Positions 8,119 through 17,317 of a stretch of 64,000 nucleotides of DNA are shown piece after piece (within the stretch, counting starts at the first letter, position 1; the number at the start of each line of letters is the position of its first letter). This DNA is from Singulisphaera sp045290345 (GTDB lineage: Bacteria > Planctomycetota > Planctomycetia > Isosphaerales > Isosphaeraceae): contig NZ_CP155447.1 in NCBI RefSeq assembly GCF_045290345.1, forward strand, positions 6,448,001 to 6,512,000, written 5' to 3'. The position numbers and the translations under genes are program-made. The notes under the pieces are model-generated. The model had not been told where the DNA came from, searched no databases, and was given only the letters and a program-made list of their open reading frames with translations.

Positions 8119-9390
8119 ATGCGTTCCATGGCGGCGATCGAGATCGACGGTACGAGTGTTGCCCCAAACGGGGGGCGTTACCGGGTCCTGGCCGCTGCGT
8201 GCGGCCTGGCAGTGATCACCTACATCCACCGGGTCGGGTTTGCCACTGCGGCGGCCGAATTCAAGGGCCCCCTCGGCCTCGACCAACGTCAACTGAGCTA
8301 CCTCATGGCCGCCTTCATGCTGGCCTACGGGGGCTTCGAGATCCCCTGGGGCTGGCTTGGCGATCGCTTTGGCGTGCGGAACCTCCTGGTCGTCGTCGTT
8401 CTGGGCGGCTCGTTGGCGACCGCGGCACTCTGTCTGTCGACGGCCTTCTCCGCTGGCGCAATGGCCCTGGGGTACTTGCTCGCCCTGCGGTTTCTGTTCG
8501 GGATGTTTCAGGCCGGGACGTTTCCGTCGATCTCACGAATGACGGCCGATTGGATGCCAGGGACCGAGCGGGGCGCGGCCCAGGGACTCGTCTGGACGGC
8601 GAGCCGGCTGGGTGGCGCGCTCTCGCCTCTTTTGGTGGTGCAACTGACCCTCTATTCAGGAAGTTGGCAAGCCGCAATCGTGGTGATCTCTCTGCTTGGG
8701 GTCGTCTGGTGCCTCACCTTCTGGCCCTGGTTTCGCGACAGGCCGACCACCACGACGGAGGTCAACGTTCCTCGCCCTGACCGGCTCGGGGCCGGACGGA
8801 TGGTCCGGTCGGGGAGCGTCTGGGCCTTGTGCTTGATGTACGGGTGCCTGGGTTATAGCGGGAATTTTTTCCTCACGCTTTTGCCCGACTACCTCCGAAC
8901 GAATCGCGGGCTGTCGCCTGGCACCGCGCAATGGCTGTCGTCGTTACCTTTCGCCTGCGGGGTCATCGCGTGCTTTGCTGGGGGAGCCATTTCCGATGCG
9001 ATCATCCGCCGCACCGGCGACAAGACGAGGGGCCGTCGCCTCGTTGGCGCGGCAGGCATGGCTCTGGCCGCGTCGGCCATCCTGGGCACAATCTGGGTGC
9101 GCGACACTCGTGCTCTGGGCTTCTTGCTCTGCCTCACATTCTTCGGCAACGATCTGGCGATGGCGCCTGCCTGGTCCGCCGCTGCCGACCTGGGCGGGCG
9201 CCTCGCCGGGACACTCGGAGGCGCGATGAACATGCTCGCCAACCTCTCGTCGGCCGTTGCCTCGCTGCTGAGCGGCTACCTCCTCCACAAGGGGCACGTC
9301 CAGGTTCCATTCATTGTGTTCGCGGTCGTGTACGCCGCGGGCGCGCTCTGCTGGTTCCGTGTCGATCTGGACAGGCCAGTAGACAGGTGA
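8119..9390 (+). CDS. MFS transporter, anion:cation symporter-like
   Basis: A 423-residue inner-membrane protein with about 12 hydrophobic segments. The loop motif GWLGDRFGVRN is the MFS signature after the second helix, and MFQAGTFPSISRMTADW resembles the helix 4-5 region of hexuronate/sialate-type symporters (ACS family). ATG 8119 has a purine-rich site (GGAGCGGGA) just upstream. It is the middle gene of a three-gene run with an isomerase and a dehydrogenase, which suggests import of a sugar acid that the neighbours process. The exact substrate cannot be read from sequence. Confidence 0.85.
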   Translation: MRSMAAIEIDGTSVAPNGGRYRVLAAACGLAVITYIHRVGFATAAAEFKGPLGLDQRQLSYLMAAFMLAYGGFEIPWGWLGDRFGVRNLLVVVVLGGSLATAALCLSTAFSAGAMALGYLLALRFLFGMFQAGTFPSISRMTADWMPGTERGAAQGLVWTASRLGGALSPLLVVQLTLYSGSWQAAIVVISLLGVVWCLTFWPWFRDRPTTTTEVNVPRPDRLGAGRMVRSGSVWALCLMYGCLGYSGNFFLTLLPDYLRTNRGLSPGTAQWLSSLPFACGVIACFAGGAISDAIIRRTGDKTRGRRLVGAAGMALAASAILGTIWVRDTRALGFLLCLTFFGNDLAMAPAWSAAADLGGRLAGTLGGAMNMLANLSSAVASLLSGYLLHKGHVQVPFIVFAVVYAAGALCWFRVDLDRPVDR

Positions 9391-9427
9391 GCAAAGCGAC
9401 TCTGTGGATGCTTCAGGAGTAGGCCCG

Positions 9428-10216
9428 ATGTTCGATTTCTCGGGACGCGTGGCGATGGTGACGGGGGCCGCGCGTGGACTCGGCCGGGCGATCGCGCTCG
9501 GGTTTGCCCGTGGGGGCGCGGTCGTGTCACTCACCGACCGGGATGGCGACGGGGTCGAAGAGGTCGCGCAGGCGATCCGGCAAGCCGGAGGTCGCGCAAC
9601 GGCCTATGCGTGCGACGTTGCGGACGCAGACCAGGTACGGCTGACCGTCGAGGCCACCGAGTCCAGCCTCGGCCCGATCGACGTCCTCGTCAACAACGCC
9701 GGGATCACCCGACGGATCGCCCTCTTCGACTGGCGCCCCGAGGACTGGGATGAAGTGATCCGCGTCAATCAGATCGGGACATTCCTCGTCGCCCGTGAGG
9801 TTGGCAAGCACATGGTTGGCCGTGGGAAGGGGAGCATCATCAACATGTCCGCTCTGGGTGGCGGACTCGTCGGCCTGGGCCGTGGCAACGCGATCTATTG
9901 CGCCACGAAGGGAGCCGTTGCGGCCATGACTCGCGACCTGGCCGCGGAATGGGCCCCGTTCGGCATCCGCGTCAACTGCGTGGCTCCGGGTTGGTTCCGG
10001 ACCGAGATGAACGCCCCACTCCTGAAAAACGAGGCGCTCACGGCCCGCATCCTCGACCGCGTCCCGCTGGGCCGTCTGGGCGAACCCGAGGACGTCGTTG
10101 GCCCGGTCCTCTTCCTCGCCTCCGACGCCTCTGCGATGATCACTGGCCATACTCTGCCGATCGACGGTGGGGTATCCACCATCGTCCGACTGAGCAGTGA
10201 GCCGGTCGTCGACTGA
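9428..10216 (+). CDS. SDR-family oxidoreductase (gluconate 5-dehydrogenase-like)
   Basis: A 262-residue classical short-chain dehydrogenase using NAD(P)(H). Residues 12-19 are TGAARGLG (cofactor binding), followed by DVLVNNAG, the catalytic Ser in INMSALGGG, YCATKGAVAA (YxxxK pair) and APGWFRTEM. The end GHTLPIDGGVS is typical. ATG 9428 is preferred because CAGGAG lies at 9413-9418; the in-frame ATG at 9404 lacks a site. It closes the isomerase-MFS-SDR cassette. The role is probably oxidation or reduction of the imported sugar or sugar acid. Confidence 0.85.
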   Translation: MFDFSGRVAMVTGAARGLGRAIALGFARGGAVVSLTDRDGDGVEEVAQAIRQAGGRATAYACDVADADQVRLTVEATESSLGPIDVLVNNAGITRRIALFDWRPEDWDEVIRVNQIGTFLVAREVGKHMVGRGKGSIINMSALGGGLVGLGRGNAIYCATKGAVAAMTRDLAAEWAPFGIRVNCVAPGWFRTEMNAPLLKNEALTARILDRVPLGRLGEPEDVVGPVLFLASDASAMITGHTLPIDGGVSTIVRLSSEPVVD

Positions 10217-10301
10217 ATGGCAGATCGACGTCACCAAGTCAAATCCATGGTCTCCCGGAAAATCCAGTTTGCAATCGCACGCGAGGCCCCGGCGATCATG
10301 G

Positions 10302-12854
10302 TCAGGGTCCGCGATGAAGGCTGGTCTGGAGACGTCGGGCTTCGGCATGCCCGAATGAGGAGGCGGCCGCCAAATTCCTGAGAGCGGATGACCTGTTTTG
10401 AGAGGCGAGATCCACGATGGCCAGGTTGTAGTGGATCACCCCCCGATGACTCCGATCGACGGCCGTGACGAGCGCCTGCTTCAGATCGGTAGCGGCGGCC
10501 TCAAGGCGGCCGGCGCGATACTGGAGGATCCCTCGGTTCAAAGCCGCCCCGGTCAGCGCTGGGTCGAGTCGTAAGGCACGCGAATAGTCGACGATGGCCT
10601 GTTCGTTGCGATCGAGCGAGCTCAGGGCCAGCGCCCGGTTGTGGAAGCATTCGGCCGATTCAGGGGCGAGCGCCACGCAAACGCGAAAGGCGTTGACCGA
10701 GTCGTCAAAACGTCCCAACCGATAAGCACAGAGCCCGTCATAGAAGTTCAACCAGAAGTCCTGCGGTCGCAAATCGAGCCCCGCCTGAAATTGCGAGGCG
10801 GCGTCCGTGAGTTCACCGGACCTGAGAAACGACCGTCCGAGGTCGTAGTGCTCCCAGGCCGACTGCGGAATCGACCGGGAAACGCGCAAGCGATCGTCGT
10901 TATCCGAGTCATGATCATAGGCTGCACGGTCGCGGTCGAGCGCGGGACTGGGCCCCAGCCGACGAGACGCCTCATCAAGAACCATCCGCGCTTCTCGCCG
11001 CGCCTCGGAGCGGCTCTCCGGTGGCGCTGAGCGCACGGTGAGGTCGACCCAGAACAGAACAAAGTCCAGCAAGTCGGCCCGAATTCCCCGTTCCACCTCG
11101 GGGTCATGGCCACCGGCGACGGGCCGCAGTAATAAGGTGTCTCGGACTCGCCAAACGTCCCTGCCGCGATGGATCAGCGACCGTGCCTCATGCGCGGGGG
11201 GTGGATCGACCCCGTAACGGAACCGGACGAGCTCGACCAGCCGCCGGAGTTCCGACGTCATCTCACCTCGCTGGGCCAGGGCAAGTTCATCCATCAGCCT
11301 GCGTTGAGAGAGGCCGGTGCCGGGAAGTGGTCGGGCAAGCGTAAGGCCTTGCTTGAGTACGCTGGTCGCGTTGGCGTACTCACGACGGTCGAGATGGGCA
11401 CGGCCGTCGGCCAGTGCCACCTCAATGGCCTGAATCCGCTGCCAATAGGCCAGCCCAAAGAGGCTCGCGGCTCCGATCGCGATCAAGGCAGTCATCAGGA
11501 TCATCAGACCCGGCGAAATGGCGAGGGGCCGGTGACGCCTCGCCTTCCGCCAACGTTCGGCCAGGCTTCGGTTGGGAACTCCCACAAGCGGCAGGTCATT
11601 CAGGTGTTGCCGCAGGTCGGCCGCGAGCAGGGCTGCGTTGGAATAGCGAGCCTGGGGATCGCTTGCCAGGCACTTTTGGAGGATGTCGGCAAGGCCCCTG
11701 GAGACGCACCGATTCGCCGGGCGACGCCAGCCTCGGAAACCGTCTTCCGGCACCGGGTCACCGAGCGCTTCATTCAAGAGTTTCCCGAGTGAATAGATAT
11801 CGGCACGGCCATCGACAGCGGCAAGGATCGGCCGGTGATGATTCACTGAGTCGAGGGCCTCGCGTTGTTCCGGGGCCATGTAGTGCGGAGTCCCTCCCAT
11901 CCACGCGGGCTCAGGTCCGTGGGGGTCGATCGGTCCCCTCGCCAGATGAAAGTCGAGGAGCATCGGCTGGCCGTCGCAAGCGAGCAGGACGTTGGACGGC
12001 TTGACGTCCAGGTGGATCAGGCTCCGCTCATGGGCGTATTGCAGGCCGTCCGCAAGACAGGCCCCGATCCAGCAGATCGCATCTGCATAAGTCGATTCCG
12101 CAAGATGCCGGGCGAACGGCCCCTGACCCGGGAGACGAATGGGCAGGTTAGCCTGAAGCTGCTCCAACGCCTCCATGAGATGTCTTCCAGTCCGTTGCCT
12201 GGGCTCACGGTTACCCAGCAAGTCCAAGACCTGGGCGAGTGTCGAACCGCCAAGGTAGGGCATGCAGAGGATCTGGAGTTCGCGGTCGGGGAGTTGCTGG
12301 GCCGAGTGGAGCGGAACGATATTGCGATGCTGGAGCCGCGCCAGGGAGAGATGCTCACCACGGCCCCGTGCCGTGACTTTGACGACGACGGGACGATCGC
12401 CGAGTGCTGTCTCCAGAGCCAGGAATACGACGCCGAAAAGACCTCGGCCAAGTTCCGCGAGCAACCGAAAGCCCGCCAGCTCCTCCCCCGCGCACGGAAT
12501 CTCGGAGGCAACCGACTTCGCCTCCATCATTTGCCGACAGTCGAGCAGCATCGCCAGCTCGGTTCGCCACTGGGGGAACCGTTGCAAGATCTCGGCCGAA
12601 TCAAGAGGAATTCCTACATCTTCACGCAGGCATAATTCCTCAAAAATGAGCCAGACGACGGCCTCGTCCTTCAGTTCGGGATGGCGAGCGAGGATCTGTT
12701 CGACCGGAGTCCGCTCTCCTCGTCGCCAGGCGGCCACCATCGCCTCGACCTGCTCCGTCGCGAGCGAAATGACAGAGTCTCGGTCTCCAACCGCGCCACG
12801 TGACTTCGTGGCGGTGGATCGATTTGCAAGCGGCAGGGTCTCACAGGTCTTCAT
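10302..12854 (-). CDS. Membrane Ser/Thr protein kinase with C-terminal TPRs
   Basis: An 850-residue kinase. The N-terminal helical region (1-125) is typical of planctomycete kinases. The glycine loop is LGRGLFGVVF at 136-145 with candidate Lys in PVVVKV, the catalytic loop is HLDVKPSN at 281-288, and the metal loop is DFHLA at 301-305, where DFG would be usual. One membrane helix spans about 445-471. The outer part contains several TPR-like units, for example the AECFHNRALALSSLDRNEQA region. ATG 12854 is used because it lies 10 bases after the stop of the sigma factor gene; the longer upstream frame overlaps that gene. It is probably co-transcribed with and linked to the sigma factor. Catalytic Asp and Lys are present, so activity is likely despite the DFH variant. 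Confidence 0.85.
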   Translation of the reverse strand: MKTCETLPLANRSTATKSRGAVGDRDSVISLATEQVEAMVAAWRRGERTPVEQILARHPELKDEAVVWLIFEELCLREDVGIPLDSAEILQRFPQWRTELAMLLDCRQMMEAKSVASEIPCAGEELAGFRLLAELGRGLFGVVFLALETALGDRPVVVKVTARGRGEHLSLARLQHRNIVPLHSAQQLPDRELQILCMPYLGGSTLAQVLDLLGNREPRQRTGRHLMEALEQLQANLPIRLPGQGPFARHLAESTYADAICWIGACLADGLQYAHERSLIHLDVKPSNVLLACDGQPMLLDFHLARGPIDPHGPEPAWMGGTPHYMAPEQREALDSVNHHRPILAAVDGRADIYSLGKLLNEALGDPVPEDGFRGWRRPANRCVSRGLADILQKCLASDPQARYSNAALLAADLRQHLNDLPLVGVPNRSLAERWRKARRHRPLAISPGLMILMTALIAIGAASLFGLAYWQRIQAIEVALADGRAHLDRREYANATSVLKQGLTLARPLPGTGLSQRRLMDELALAQRGEMTSELRRLVELVRFRYGVDPPPAHEARSLIHRGRDVWRVRDTLLLRPVAGGHDPEVERGIRADLLDFVLFWVDLTVRSAPPESRSEARREARMVLDEASRRLGPSPALDRDRAAYDHDSDNDDRLRVSRSIPQSAWEHYDLGRSFLRSGELTDAASQFQAGLDLRPQDFWLNFYDGLCAYRLGRFDDSVNAFRVCVALAPESAECFHNRALALSSLDRNEQAIVDYSRALRLDPALTGAALNRGILQYRAGRLEAAATDLKQALVTAVDRSHRGVIHYNLAIVDLASQNRSSALRNLAAASSFGHAEARRLQTSLHRGP

Positions 12855-12864
12855 CGTCAAGCCC

Positions 12865-13458
12865 TCAGCGGGAGAGCTTCGCCACTTGGCCTGTCCGCGT
12901 CCGCTCGGCGGCCAAGCGTCTCGCGAGTTCATAGAGGATCCGGCGCACGCTTCCTTCGTGCAAACCGGTCCGCTCCGCAATCTCGGCCAGCGGAACGCCC
13001 TCACGCTTGAGCCGAACGACTTCGAGATGGTTGGAAGGACACAAGTCGCTGATCGTTTTCCAGAGTTCGCCGGCCTGGGCGAGTTGGCTGGGCCGAGGCT
13101 CGTTCGATGTGAAAATGGCGGGCGACTCGTTGCCAGACAATGGCTGCTCTCGTTTGAGCGAGGGACCGTGGCGGCGGCATTGCCGGCAAAAATGGTTGTA
13201 GGTCACCCGGCCGAGAAATGCCCTCAAGTGATCCCGATCCGTGAACTTCCACCCCTCCGCTCGGTACGATTCCAGGACGTCTGTCCAGACGGATTGCACG
13301 ATGTCCATCGTGTCGAATTTGGTCCGAAGCGCCGGGGTCAGCCGCTTGCGAATCATCGCACGAAGGAATGGCTCGTAGTCACGAAAGACCCGCTCCGCGG
13401 CGGAGTCGTCGCCGCGCGTCAACTTCACGAGCAGAGTGTCGAGCGACGTGTCAATCAT
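12865..13458 (-). CDS. ECF-type RNA polymerase sigma factor
   Basis: A 197-residue sigma-70 family factor. Region 2 is seen in ERVFRDYEPFLRAMIRKRL and MDIVQSVWTDVLESY, and region 4 in VVRLKREGVPLAEIAERTGL with HEGSVRRILYELARRL as its DNA-recognition helix. The start MIDTSLDTLLVKL (13458) is chosen; the gene upstream (LEPR-XLL protein) ends at 13451, so the two overlap by 8 bases and are translationally coupled. The kinase gene follows after a 10-base gap. Sigma factors next to kinases are common in planctomycetes and are thought to be controlled by phosphorylation; here that is inference. Confidence 0.85.
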   Translation of the reverse strand: MIDTSLDTLLVKLTRGDDSAAERVFRDYEPFLRAMIRKRLTPALRTKFDTMDIVQSVWTDVLESYRAEGWKFTDRDHLRAFLGRVTYNHFCRQCRRHGPSLKREQPLSGNESPAIFTSNEPRPSQLAQAGELWKTISDLCPSNHLEVVRLKREGVPLAEIAERTGLHEGSVRRILYELARRLAAERTRTGQVAKLSR

Positions 13459-14386
13459 CACGGTATTTCGCTCCACAGGAAGGCAGGCCGGGAAAGTAGA
13501 CAATGCCAATGCGTTTCGCCCTCTGGCCCCCTTTGGCCCGGGCCCAGCGTCCGCGGGCGGCCGATTCGACGGCCAGGACGGCAGCGCTCACGGTCAAAGC
13601 CGCCATGACTCGGCCCGCCGTCTGTCCGGGAGTCAAGGGTGCATTCCTGTCGCCGGAGAACCGGCCGAGCAGGCGATCCAGCGAGTCCTCAATCGTCGAC
13701 GTATGGAATGGGAAAAATCCGGTCATCAGACCCGCCATCTCAGGTTCCGGCAAATCCGACTCCTCTGATGAGGCGAGCTCGGGCCGCTGGCCCTTCAAAT
13801 CAATATAGGCTTGTTCAAGTTTGCCTGATCGCCAATGTGTACCCGTCGTCCTGGGCAGAGAAGAACCCGTGGCTACGGCCACCTGATTCACTAACCCTTC
13901 AAGAATCACGACGCTGTTCCCGGCTTCGATCGTCCGGCGCGCCGGCAGCGAAATGGCCCGGGACATTTGCGTGGCGGCCTGAAAATCCACGAGTGCTAAC
14001 GTCTTAGCACCTTGCGTCGCCGAAAATCCGTCCGGGCCCTTCGGGACATTTTGCACGACGCGGACGCGGGGAGCGCCCTGGGCCGATTCACGTGGCAGCG
14101 ACGTTGCCGGTGCCAACGTGGTTGGTGACGCGGCAGGCTGCGGAGGTGGAGCCGCGGGGGGAGGTGGAGGGGCCACGCCGTCGCGAGGCGGGTCAGTCTT
14201 CCTCCCAACCGGCGCGGCCGCGTCCGGCCTCAAATCAAGAGGGACCTGTGCGTCCGTGAAGCCGCGTCCGCTTCCAGGCGGGCGCCCCAATGCGCTCAGG
14301 AGTCGCCGCCCCTCCAACGGTTCCAGCAAAAGAGGACGCAACCTCGAGTGCCGAGCCATCGCGCGAGAATGCTCAGTTGATGACAT
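13451..14386 (-). CDS. LEPR-XLL motif protein, proline-rich, with one C-terminal membrane helix
   Basis: A 311-residue protein that begins with a planctomycete LEPR-XLL signature (PLLLEPLEGRRLLS at about 18-31), a motif of large exported or surface proteins. Residues about 60-100 are Pro/Ala-rich (APPPPPAAPPPQPAAS). One hydrophobic helix lies near 260-278 (VMAALTVSAAVLAVESAA), followed by a basic tail (RWARAKGGQRAKR). ATG 14386 has AGCAGGG upstream. It is the first gene of the sigma-kinase operon and overlaps the sigma gene by 8 bases. A single-span protein cotranscribed with an ECF sigma could act as an anti-sigma or sensor, but I see no known anti-sigma domain. Confidence 0.7.
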   Translation of the reverse strand: MSSTEHSRAMARHSRLRPLLLEPLEGRRLLSALGRPPGSGRGFTDAQVPLDLRPDAAAPVGRKTDPPRDGVAPPPPPAAPPPQPAASPTTLAPATSLPRESAQGAPRVRVVQNVPKGPDGFSATQGAKTLALVDFQAATQMSRAISLPARRTIEAGNSVVILEGLVNQVAVATGSSLPRTTGTHWRSGKLEQAYIDLKGQRPELASSEESDLPEPEMAGLMTGFFPFHTSTIEDSLDRLLGRFSGDRNAPLTPGQTAGRVMAALTVSAAVLAVESAARGRWARAKGGQRAKRIGIVYFPGLPSCGAKYRDD

Positions 14387-15054
14387 CGCCCTGCTTCTTT
14401 CTCAGTAGGCGAACAGCAACAGTCGTCGGCAGAGATGAATAGCCGAATCGATCGTAAGCAAGATAAGGAACACGCCGGCCGAGCACCCGTGTCTCAGGCA
14501 ACTTCGCTCAGCGTCAGTGGCTCCGATCCAATCGATTGACACATTGCTGACATGCATCCTGTGTAGCAAATCTAACGGCGAGGTTTTCCAGGTCAAGGGT
14601 GTGCCCTCACACCGCACGTTCTCGAGCCATCATCGCTCCGTGCAAACCCACCATAATCCACTCAAATCATAGGGCTTTCGAAGAAACAACTTGCGAGAAA
14701 ATTGTTTCCCACTCGGCCATGTGGATTTGACTGAATTCACCAATCTGCCCCTTCGATCAAAGCCGCTCGGCTCAAAAGCCCATCGCCAAGTTTTTTTTCT
14801 GCGCGCGCTTCGACCGAGCCTGCGCAATGAGCTTGATGAGAGTAGAGCCAGCACGCCGCGTCCTGCGTTCCGCCAAATTTGGCTTTGGAGACGATTCATT
14901 ACGCCCTCGATCCGCTCGCGGAACCCTCTGGTTTATCGAAGTTCCCCGGAGCCCATCTGGCTGCCGGAGAACTCCACCAGACCCGCATCCAGCCGACATC
15001 TGCATTATTTCATGTTATTAGCAACTTCGATCTCTCCTCTTTAGGACCACCTCC
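14387..15054. other. Divergent intergenic region between two LEPR-XLL genes
   Basis: About 670 bases separate the minus-strand LEPR-XLL/sigma/kinase operon from the plus-strand LEPR-XLL peroxidase. It should contain promoters for both. I see no credible gene, no strong hairpin and no repeat. The base composition is AT-richer than the flanking genes. Confidence 0.6.
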
Positions 15055-17199
15055 ATGACTCTCCTCGGCCGTTGGAACCACCAAGCCGTGATCGGGTTGT
15101 TCCGGCCACAATGGCGACCCGCAAGATCGCGTCGGCAAGCGTTCGCGCCCCACCCTGGTCTCGAATCGCTCGAAGGCCGATGCCTGCTTTCGGCCAGCGT
15201 TCGCACAATTGATGGGACAGGCAACAATCTCACCAACCCCAACTGGGGTTCGGCAGGAGTTGACCTCTTAAGGCTCGCCCCCACCGCCTACGGGGACGGC
15301 ATCTCGGCACCAGCCGGTGCAGACCGGCCCAGCGCCCGTGTCATCAGCAACAGCTTGGCCGACCAGGGGGATGACGACATCCTGAGTGACCGGTTCCTGT
15401 CTGCCATGATCTATGCCTGGGGACAATTCATCGACCACGACCTCAGCCTGACACCCACCGGCAGCCCGGCCCAGGCGTTGAATATCAACGTACCGGCGGG
15501 CGACCCGAGCTTCGACCCGGCGGGTCTCGGGAACAAGGTCATTCGCCTATCCCGCTCACTGACCGATCCCGCCACGGGCACTGGCACGGGTGCCCCGCTG
15601 GAACAGGTGAACGTCGTCTCCGCCTGGCTCGACGGCTCGCAAATCTATGGCTCCGACTCCGTCACCGCCTCCAAGCTCCGCACGTTCCTCGGCGGCCGAC
15701 TCAAAACCAGCCCAGGCGAAGACGGAGTCATTGGAACATCCGATGATCTCTTGCCTTTGAATAACCTCACCTATTTCCCCAGCGGCACACTGCCGATGAG
15801 TAACGATGCGCATCGCGTACCCGACGACCAACTCTTCGCCGCCGGCGATGTCCGGGCGAACGAAAACGTGGAGCTCACCAGCCTCCAGACCCTCTTTGTC
15901 CGAGAGCACAACCGCATCGCCGATTCGCTCCGGCAGACGAATCCAGGGATGGACGACGAGACGATTTACCAGACGGCCCGCGCCCGAGTCATCGGTGAGC
16001 TCCAGGCGATCACCTATAATGAGTGGCTCCCCGCGCTTCTCGGGCCTGGGGCGTTGAAGCCGTACCGCGACTATGATCCGACCGTCAACCCAGGGATCGC
16101 CAACGAGTTCTCGACGGCCGCCTTCCGCTTCGGCCATAGCTTGCTTGGCGATGACGTCGAGTTCCTCGACGGCAATGGCCAACCGATCGCCGATGAGGTT
16201 TCGCTCAGCGACGCCTTCTCCAACCCGGCACTGCTTCAGACGCATGGGATCGAACCCCTCCTCAAATACCTGTCCTCCGACCCTTCCTCGGAACTGGACA
16301 GCACCATCGTCAACAGCGTGCGCAACTTCCTCTTTGGATCGCCGGGAGCGGGGGGCTTCGACCTGGCGAGCTTGAACATTCAGCGCGGTCGCGACCACGG
16401 CCTGGCCGACTACAATTCCATGCGAGCCGCGTTCGGGCTGGCTCGCGTGACCAGCTTCGGGGAAATCAGCTCGGATCTGGACGTTCAAGTCAAACTCCAG
16501 GCCCTCTATGGCAGTGTCGACAAGATCGACGCCTGGGTAGGCGCACTGGCCGAGGATCACGTCCCGAACAGTAGCACGGGGCCCTTGATCCGCGCGGTGC
16601 TCATTGATCAATTCACAAGACTGCGAGACGGTGATCGCTTCTGGTACCAGCGGGCCTTCAGCGACTCAACGCTTCGGGACATCGATCAGACATCACTCAC
16701 GGATGTCATCCGCCGTGACAGCAACCTGTCCAACATCCAAACCAACGCATTCTTCTTTCGAGTCGGCATCAGCGGTACCGTCTTCGCCGACCGCGATCGG
16801 AACGGTCGCCTCAACTCAAGGGAAGCCGGGCTGGCCGGGCAGACCGTCCAACTCCTCAGCGCCGATTCGGGCGAACTGGTCGCCTCCACCACGACCGACG
16901 CCCGAGGCCGTTACACGTTCGACGTTTCGAGTGGCCTGGGTCTGGGTCGCTACCAGATCCGCACAGTCCAACCGAACGGACAGCCAGGGACACCGTCACC
17001 GCGCACAATCGTGCTGACGCGTGGAGACACGTTCGCGTTGAGTAACGACCTGGGCGTCACCCCGGAGAAAAAGCGTTCGTCCGTCCTGCCCCAGCGTGAT
17101 GCAAAACCTCGCCCAAGGCTGGTCGGCCTGCCGGGCACGACTCCAGGCTCCGCACCGTTCCCAACATTCGGCCGCAGGCGGTCCCGGCGAACCCCATAA
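15055..17199 (+). CDS. Animal-type heme peroxidase with LEPR-XLL start and Cna-B-like domain
   Basis: A 714-residue secreted or surface protein. The N-terminal LEPR-XLL variant LESLEGRCLLS is at 36-46. The heme peroxidase domain (peroxinectin/peroxidasin superfamily) covers about 50-580: distal His128 in WGQFIDHDLSLTP, the Arg region VRANENVELTSLQTLFVREH at 266-285, proximal His361 in FRFGHSLLGDD, and LNIQRGRDHGLADYN. From about 585 to 665 there is a Cna-B/SdrD-like beta domain (GTVFADRDRNGRLNSREAG), then a basic Pro-rich tail. It likely oxidises halides or phenolics with peroxide at the cell surface; the substrate is unknown. It stands alone on the plus strand. Confidence 0.85.
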   Translation: MTLLGRWNHQAVIGLFRPQWRPARSRRQAFAPHPGLESLEGRCLLSASVRTIDGTGNNLTNPNWGSAGVDLLRLAPTAYGDGISAPAGADRPSARVISNSLADQGDDDILSDRFLSAMIYAWGQFIDHDLSLTPTGSPAQALNINVPAGDPSFDPAGLGNKVIRLSRSLTDPATGTGTGAPLEQVNVVSAWLDGSQIYGSDSVTASKLRTFLGGRLKTSPGEDGVIGTSDDLLPLNNLTYFPSGTLPMSNDAHRVPDDQLFAAGDVRANENVELTSLQTLFVREHNRIADSLRQTNPGMDDETIYQTARARVIGELQAITYNEWLPALLGPGALKPYRDYDPTVNPGIANEFSTAAFRFGHSLLGDDVEFLDGNGQPIADEVSLSDAFSNPALLQTHGIEPLLKYLSSDPSSELDSTIVNSVRNFLFGSPGAGGFDLASLNIQRGRDHGLADYNSMRAAFGLARVTSFGEISSDLDVQVKLQALYGSVDKIDAWVGALAEDHVPNSSTGPLIRAVLIDQFTRLRDGDRFWYQRAFSDSTLRDIDQTSLTDVIRRDSNLSNIQTNAFFFRVGISGTVFADRDRNGRLNSREAGLAGQTVQLLSADSGELVASTTTDARGRYTFDVSSGLGLGRYQIRTVQPNGQPGTPSPRTIVLTRGDTFALSNDLGVTPEKKRSSVLPQRDAKPRPRLVGLPGTTPGSAPFPTFGRRRSRRTP

Positions 17200-17317
17200 T
17201 TCTGCGGGAAGGACCGGCAACAACAGGAGGCAATACGCCTCTGTCTCGACGCGAAATCGCCCGGGACTTTCGCGACCTCCTCACTTCGAGTCGATGCCCC
17301 TCAATTGCCCGGTCCAT

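Noticed and set aside
12262..13608. 448-residue plus-strand open frame
   Set aside because: Fully antisense to the sigma factor and kinase genes, which have clear domains; Arg/Ser/Pro-rich composition is typical of a shadow frame.
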